From positions 1 to 64,000 of the forward strand of contig NZ_JADEWX010000012.1 in NCBI RefSeq assembly GCF_015207395.1: DNA of 64,000 nucleotides, in the 5' to 3' direction. The notes below the pieces were generated by a model. The model worked only from the letters and a program-made list of their open reading frames with translations. It ran no database searches and had not been told where the DNA came from. Below are positions 63,870-64,000 of this stretch, piece after piece (the first letter of the stretch is position 1; each line of letters opens with the position of its first letter). The position numbers and the translations under genes were made by a program. Source of the DNA: Nodosilinea sp. LEGE 07088. Its GTDB lineage: Bacteria; Cyanobacteriota; Cyanobacteriia; Phormidesmidales; Phormidesmidaceae.

Positions 63870-64000
63870 TGTCAAACACCTGGATCTATTGTCGATCGCA
63901 GGAGTGGGGTTAGACGTGGGTGAAACTAGGCAATTGTAGCCGGGTAAGCAATTCTTTGACGCATTTTTGACACATCATGATGTTCTATGGGGGCCATGGG

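Overview
The window is about 64 kb of chromosome from a cyanobacterium, most likely a filamentous Leptolyngbya/Nodosilinea-type lineage (the phylum is firm, the genus is a guess). The evidence is the cyanobacterial atp1 operon order (atpI-a-c-b'-b-delta-alpha-gamma), Ycf35 and Ycf46, three high-light-inducible (Hli) proteins, a short cyanobacterial-type Hfq, a ComFB protein, DUF4278 and DUF2358 proteins, and many copies of the GCGATCGC (HIP1) octamer. It is mostly core genome. I see no transposase, integrase, CRISPR array or phage gene.

Layout. 1-6.65 kb: the tail of an unidentified gene, then the atp1 operon, ending in a strong terminator. 6.65-12.6 kb: galE, then a 1,359-residue PhoA-like extracellular phosphatase with a candidate PHO box upstream. 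12.7-18.4 kb: tRNA-Glu, a DUF4278 protein, a VOC protein divergent from nagA, a degenerate receiver protein, an OmpR-family regulator and nadA. 18.4-23.4 kb: TerB-like protein, Crp/Fnr regulator, CysQ-like phosphatase, then ycf35, ycf46 and a ribbon-helix-helix protein in one orientation. 23.8-30.4 kb: recQ, mrnC, a STAS protein, carA, an aspartyl-protease-like lipoprotein and an alpha/beta hydrolase. 30.5-36.2 kb: gcvP, a HAD hydrolase, dapF, hfq and comFB. 36.3-45.5 kb: SLC13 transporter with a divergent Crp-like regulator, amidase, pyruvate dehydrogenase E2, YlqD, acyl-ACP/CoA synthetase and a small Cys protein. 45.6-53.6 kb: PAS-GGDEF-EAL protein, Ser/Thr kinase with TPRs, transglutaminase-like protein, a small zinc-ribbon protein, a CodA-family deaminase and an SDR. 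53.6-57.7 kb: three hli genes, nfu, serS, a DUF2358 protein and a lipoprotein. 57.8-64 kb: a complete polar amino acid ABC transporter operon (aapJQMP), a small conserved protein and comF.

How the genes fit together. Several belong to photosynthetic energy supply and light acclimation: the Fo and part of the F1 ATP synthase, Ycf46/Ycf35, and the Hli proteins under apparent RpaB (HLR1) control. Others are nutrient acquisition: a Pi-scavenging phosphatase, an amino acid ABC importer, an SLC13 carrier and a pyrimidine deaminase. hfq beside comFB, the GGDEF-EAL protein and comF point to pilus, motility or competence control through c-di-GMP.

The most notable observations are: a STAS gene whose only plausible full-length start is AUC behind a perfect AGGAGG; a CodA homologue with Cys at the residue that is Asp314 in E. 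coli CodA, which suggests 5-methylcytosine deaminase activity; a perfect HLR1 box abutting a 25-bp palindrome at the first hli gene, followed by a duplicated pair of 47-residue hli genes; and an orphan 19-bp perfect hairpin in a divergent intergenic region. I found no clearly new multigene system.
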